A stretch of 9,637 nt of DNA from RGIG1828 sp045536915 (GTDB lineage: Bacteria; Bacillota; Clostridia; UMGS1810), in assembly GCA_045536915.1 (NCBI GenBank), contig JAZSOL010000127.1, positions 1-9,637 of the forward strand, in the 5' to 3' direction. A model generated the notes under the pieces. That model saw only the letters and a list, made by a program, of their open reading frames with translations, was not told the origin of the DNA and searched no databases. The translations under genes were made by a program, and so were the position numbers. Positions 8,090-9,637 of this stretch are shown here, one piece after another. The stretch's first letter is position 1; each line of letters opens with the position of its first letter.

Positions 8090-8122
8090 AAAATGTATGT
8101 GATATTTGTTCAAAATACATTA

Positions 8123-8151
8123 TAGACAAAATTGCTTTTATGTGGTATACT
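8123..8151 (+). promoter_or_regulatory. Strong extended -10 promoter for the MinD-like gene
   Basis: TAGACA (8123-8128, 5 of 6 to consensus) and TATACT (8146-8151, 5 of 6) are separated by exactly 17 bases, and a TGG extension (8143-8145) directly precedes the -10. Start of transcription is expected at about 8157-8159, so the leader would be only 12-14 bases and begin at the ribosome binding site AGGAG (8157-8161). A 7-base inverted repeat (AATGTAT 8092-8098, ATACATT 8115-8121) lies immediately upstream of the -35. This promoter would separate the MinD-like gene and mgsA from the mre operon. Confidence 0.75.
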
Positions 8152-8170
8152 ATGACAGGAGTGTTTTAAT

Positions 8171-8923
8171 ATGGCAACAGTTATAACTGTTTTTTCCGGA
8201 AAAGGCGGTGTTGGCAAATCGTTTGCAGCATCCAATATTGCCTGCGGATTCACTTCATTGAAATGCAGAACTCTTTTAATAGATTTTGCGTTCGGTGTGA
8301 GAAATGATGATGCGATTCTTGGTCTTACAGATTCTGTTTTATATAATATCGGAGATGTCATTAGCGCTCAGTGTAAGCTTGAGGAAGCAGTTGTTCATTC
8401 GGATAAGGAGTATATTCCGGATTTTCTTGCATCATCGGTATCTGAGTCTGATTCCGAGCTGAGAAATGCCACATGGAAAATCATACGCTCGGTTTCTGAT
8501 GAGTATGATTTTGTGGTGTTGGATTGTTCAAGCCCGGTTGGGGCAGAGTTTGATATATGCTGTGCAGTATCCGACATTTTGCTTGCTGTAACGTGTGAAG
8601 ACGGTTTTTCTGTTGGCAACACGGCACTGAGGATTTTGAAAAATCAAAGCAGACTTCCGGAAAACAGATATCTCATTATTAATAAAGCAGAAATAACAAA
8701 CGGTGAAAATGATATCTGCGCAGAGGATATTATAGACGAAACCGGATTAAAGCTTATAGGAATTATTCCCTATGACGAAGCGGTTTTGAAAAGTATGTCA
8801 AGCGGTGAGCCGATTGTTTGCCGCAAAACTCCGGCATCAGTTGCACTCAGGAATATATGCAGACGTATTCTTGGTGAAAACGTATCTTTTAGTATGAGTA
8901 AAAAAACAAAAAGTGTTTTTTAA
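8171..8923 (+). CDS. minD: MinD-like ParA/MinD ATPase with Asp40 replaced by Ala
   Basis: This 250-residue P-loop ATPase of the MinD/ParA family resembles MinD, the membrane ATPase that with MinC blocks division at the poles. The deviant Walker A SGKGGVGKS (9-17, signature K11 and K16) is intact. Residues 38-47, DFAFGVRNDD, align without gaps to DFDIGLRNLD of E. coli MinD; the aspartate that activates the hydrolytic water (D40) is alanine here (codon GCG, 8288-8290). VVLDCSSPVGAE (115-126), IIPYDEAVL (198-206) and GEPIV (212-216) fit MinD. The C-terminus ends with a short KKTKSVF instead of the usual longer amphipathic membrane-targeting helix. No minC or minE is present, although mrdA-minC-minD-minE-mgsA is a familiar clostridial order. 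AGGAG lies nine bases upstream of the ATG. It may be a slow or inactive ATPase with an altered role; an FlhG-like function cannot be excluded. Confidence 0.8.
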   Translation: MATVITVFSGKGGVGKSFAASNIACGFTSLKCRTLLIDFAFGVRNDDAILGLTDSVLYNIGDVISAQCKLEEAVVHSDKEYIPDFLASSVSESDSELRNATWKIIRSVSDEYDFVVLDCSSPVGAEFDICCAVSDILLAVTCEDGFSVGNTALRILKNQSRLPENRYLIINKAEITNGENDICAEDIIDETGLKLIGIIPYDEAVLKSMSSGEPIVCRKTPASVALRNICRRILGENVSFSMSKKTKSVF

Positions 8924-8947
8924 AAATAAATTTATATAAAAATAAAC

Positions 8948-8955
8948 AGGGAGGG
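8948..8955 (+). promoter_or_regulatory. Ribosome binding site that sets the mgsA start
   Basis: AGGGAGGG is a strong Shine-Dalgarno sequence. It leaves nine bases (8955-8963, counted from its GGAGG core) before GTG 8964, but only three before the alternative TTG at 8958. The GTG is therefore preferred, and the resulting protein starts MNIALIAHD, as expected for short methylglyoxal synthases. Confidence 0.75.
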
Positions 8956-8963
8956 TATTGATT

Positions 8964-9380
8964 GTGAATATCGCATTAATAGCACATGATAAGAAAAAGG
9001 AACTTATGGTACAGTTCTGTATAGCATATAAAGGTATACTTGGTAAGCATAATTTGATAGCTACCGGCACAACGGGTGGCTTGATAACTGATGCAACAGG
9101 GTTGAATGTTCACAGATTTTTATCCGGTCCGCAGGGCGGCGACCAGCAGATTGGTGCGCGTATTGCCTATAATGAAATAGATTTGGTATTGTTTTTCCGT
9201 GATCCTCTGACAACTCAGATTCACGAGCCGGATGTTGCACCTCTTTTGAAGCTTTGTGATATCCACAACGTTCCGATTGCAACCAATATGGCAACCGCAG
9301 AAGTTTTGATTCACGGTCTTGACCGTGGCGATATGGATTGGCGTGATATTGTTAATCCCAAAAACAAAAAAATATTCTAA
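8964..9380 (+). CDS. mgsA: Methylglyoxal synthase
   Basis: This 138-residue cytoplasmic enzyme converts dihydroxyacetone phosphate to methylglyoxal and phosphate, a bypass that relieves sugar-phosphate build-up and frees phosphate. The family motifs are complete: IALIAHDKKK (3-12), ATGTTG phosphate-binding loop (33-38), LSGPQGGDQQIGA (53-65) with the catalytic aspartate D60, FFRDPL (77-82), HEPD (87-90) with the active-site histidine H87, and IATNMATAE (105-113). The length is typical of Gram-positive forms, without the N-terminal extension of E. coli. The GTG at 8964 is chosen from the ribosome site; TTG at 8958 would add two residues. It lies 40 bases after the MinD-like gene with no strong terminator between, so the two are probably co-transcribed. 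mgsA beside mreBCD/min genes is a known clostridial arrangement. Confidence 0.95.
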   Translation: MNIALIAHDKKKELMVQFCIAYKGILGKHNLIATGTTGGLITDATGLNVHRFLSGPQGGDQQIGARIAYNEIDLVLFFRDPLTTQIHEPDVAPLLKLCDIHNVPIATNMATAEVLIHGLDRGDMDWRDIVNPKNKKIF

Positions 9381-9484
9381 CAAAATTGGGAATGTAAAAA
9401 AAGTCCAGAACGTCAAAAGCATGATTTAAGTCTGATATTAGTGATAAAGTACCTTTTAAAATTCTGAAATTTACACTATATGTT

Positions 9485-9520
9485 GAAAAACATCGTTTTT
9501 ACGATGTTTTTCTCTTTATT
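9485..9520 (+). terminator. Hairpin terminator downstream of mgsA
   Basis: A perfect 12-base-pair stem (9485-9496 with 9501-9512; core AACATCGT/ACGATGTT) closes a TTTT loop, and its 3' arm ends in a T-run followed by a T-rich stretch (TCTCTTTATT). The 5' arm begins with an A-run, so the structure could also end transcripts from the opposite strand. It lies 104 bases after the mgsA stop and inside the repeat-like region at 9412-9633. Confidence 0.7.
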
Positions 9521-9528
9521 ACATAGGA

Positions 9529-9544
9529 AATTGCGTCAGCAATT
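9529..9544. repeat. Small hairpin AATTGC-GTCA-GCAATT
   Basis: A six-base-pair perfect stem encloses the four-base loop GTCA. It lies just after the terminator and is the first of a series of short palindromes in the noncoding 3' region. It is not followed by a T-run, so it is not itself an intrinsic terminator. Confidence 0.6.
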
Positions 9545-9595
9545 GCTTGTAACAACAAAATTTTCCTTATAAAATTGTGAGCGAAGCGAACAGTT

Positions 9596-9612
9596 AATTG
9601 ACGAAGTCAATT
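9596..9612. repeat. Small hairpin AATTGAC-GAA-GTCAATT
   Basis: A seven-base-pair perfect stem encloses a three-base GAA loop, followed by TTGTT. The nearby GAGCGAAGCGAAC (9579-9591) shows the same GAA-centred theme with a shorter stem. The AATT ends match those of the hairpin at 9529-9544, which points to repeated building blocks. Confidence 0.6.
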
Positions 9613-9637
9613 TTGTTCTAAAATGCTTTTGACTATA

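Larger units (their letters stand above)
9412..9633. repeat. Possible miniature inverted-repeat element
   Basis: An 11-base perfect inverted repeat, GTCAAAAGCAT (9412-9422) and ATGCTTTTGAC (9623-9633), bounds about 222 noncoding bases. Inside are the terminator hairpin (9485-9512), two further perfect small hairpins (9529-9544 and 9596-9612), a 9-base inverted pair AACAAAATT/AATTTTGTT (9554-9562, 9609-9617) and the direct repeat GCGAAGCGAA (9581-9590). No open reading frame is credible here. The density of small palindromes suggests a dispersed noncoding repeat or a MITE-like element, but a single copy cannot prove this and no target-site duplication is evident. Confidence 0.4.

Noticed and set aside
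8092..8121. Inverted repeat AATGTAT/ATACATT after mrdA as a terminator
   Set aside because: The stem is short, with one GC pair, a 16-base loop and no following T-run. An operator role or chance is more likely.
8901..8921. AT-only-like hairpin (AAAAAACA / TGTTTTTT) at the end of the MinD-like gene as a terminator
   Set aside because: The stem has a single GC pair and lies within the coding end. It is probably too weak to terminate, although partial attenuation before mgsA cannot be excluded.
8958..8963. TTG start for mgsA
   Set aside because: It lies only three bases from the Shine-Dalgarno core; the GTG at 8964 is correctly spaced.
9381..9637. tRNA, small protein gene or CRISPR repeats in the final noncoding stretch
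   Set aside because: There is no cloverleaf, no frame with a ribosome site and no regularly spaced direct repeats; only short palindromes and the terminator are visible.

Overview
This window looks like a chromosomal housekeeping segment from a low-to-moderate GC, Gram-positive-type anaerobe, most likely a member of Clostridia (Bacillota). The evidence is the gene content (zapA next to a long U32 protein, a maf-mreBCD-mrdA cluster, mgsA downstream), strong purine-rich Shine-Dalgarno sites, GTG starts and AT-rich promoters. Every convincing gene is on the + strand. This assignment is by inspection only; no database was searched.

Layout. Positions 1-129 carry a sigma-A-type promoter and leader. 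Then follow zapA (130-477, FtsZ-ring protein), a long U32-family protein with iron-sulfur-type cysteines, probably an RNA-hydroxylation enzyme (474-2567), dut (2590-3045, dUTPase), maf (3061-3639, nucleotide pyrophosphatase), mreB (3654-4640), mreC (4669-5481), mreD (5528-6022) and mrdA/PBP2 (6023-8089). The gaps between these eight genes are 46 bases or less and two junctions overlap or abut, so they can form one long operon. An 81-base gap (8090-8170) holds a strong second promoter. It drives a MinD-like ATPase (8171-8923) and probably mgsA, methylglyoxal synthase (8964-9380). The last 257 bases are noncoding. They hold an intrinsic-type hairpin terminator inside a region bounded by 11-base inverted repeats and filled with small hairpins, resembling a miniature repeat element.

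How the genes work together. MreB, MreC, MreD and PBP2 are the core of the elongasome, which inserts peptidoglycan along the side wall of rod-shaped cells. ZapA supports the division ring, and the MinD-like protein would normally position that ring. Dut and Maf remove unwanted pyrimidine nucleotides. MgsA diverts dihydroxyacetone phosphate to methylglyoxal when phosphate is limiting.

The most interesting point is the MinD-like protein. It aligns without gaps to the N-terminus of E. coli MinD, but the catalytic aspartate at position 40 is alanine. Its C-terminal membrane-targeting helix is almost absent, and minC and minE, often found next to minD at this locus in clostridia, are missing from the window.
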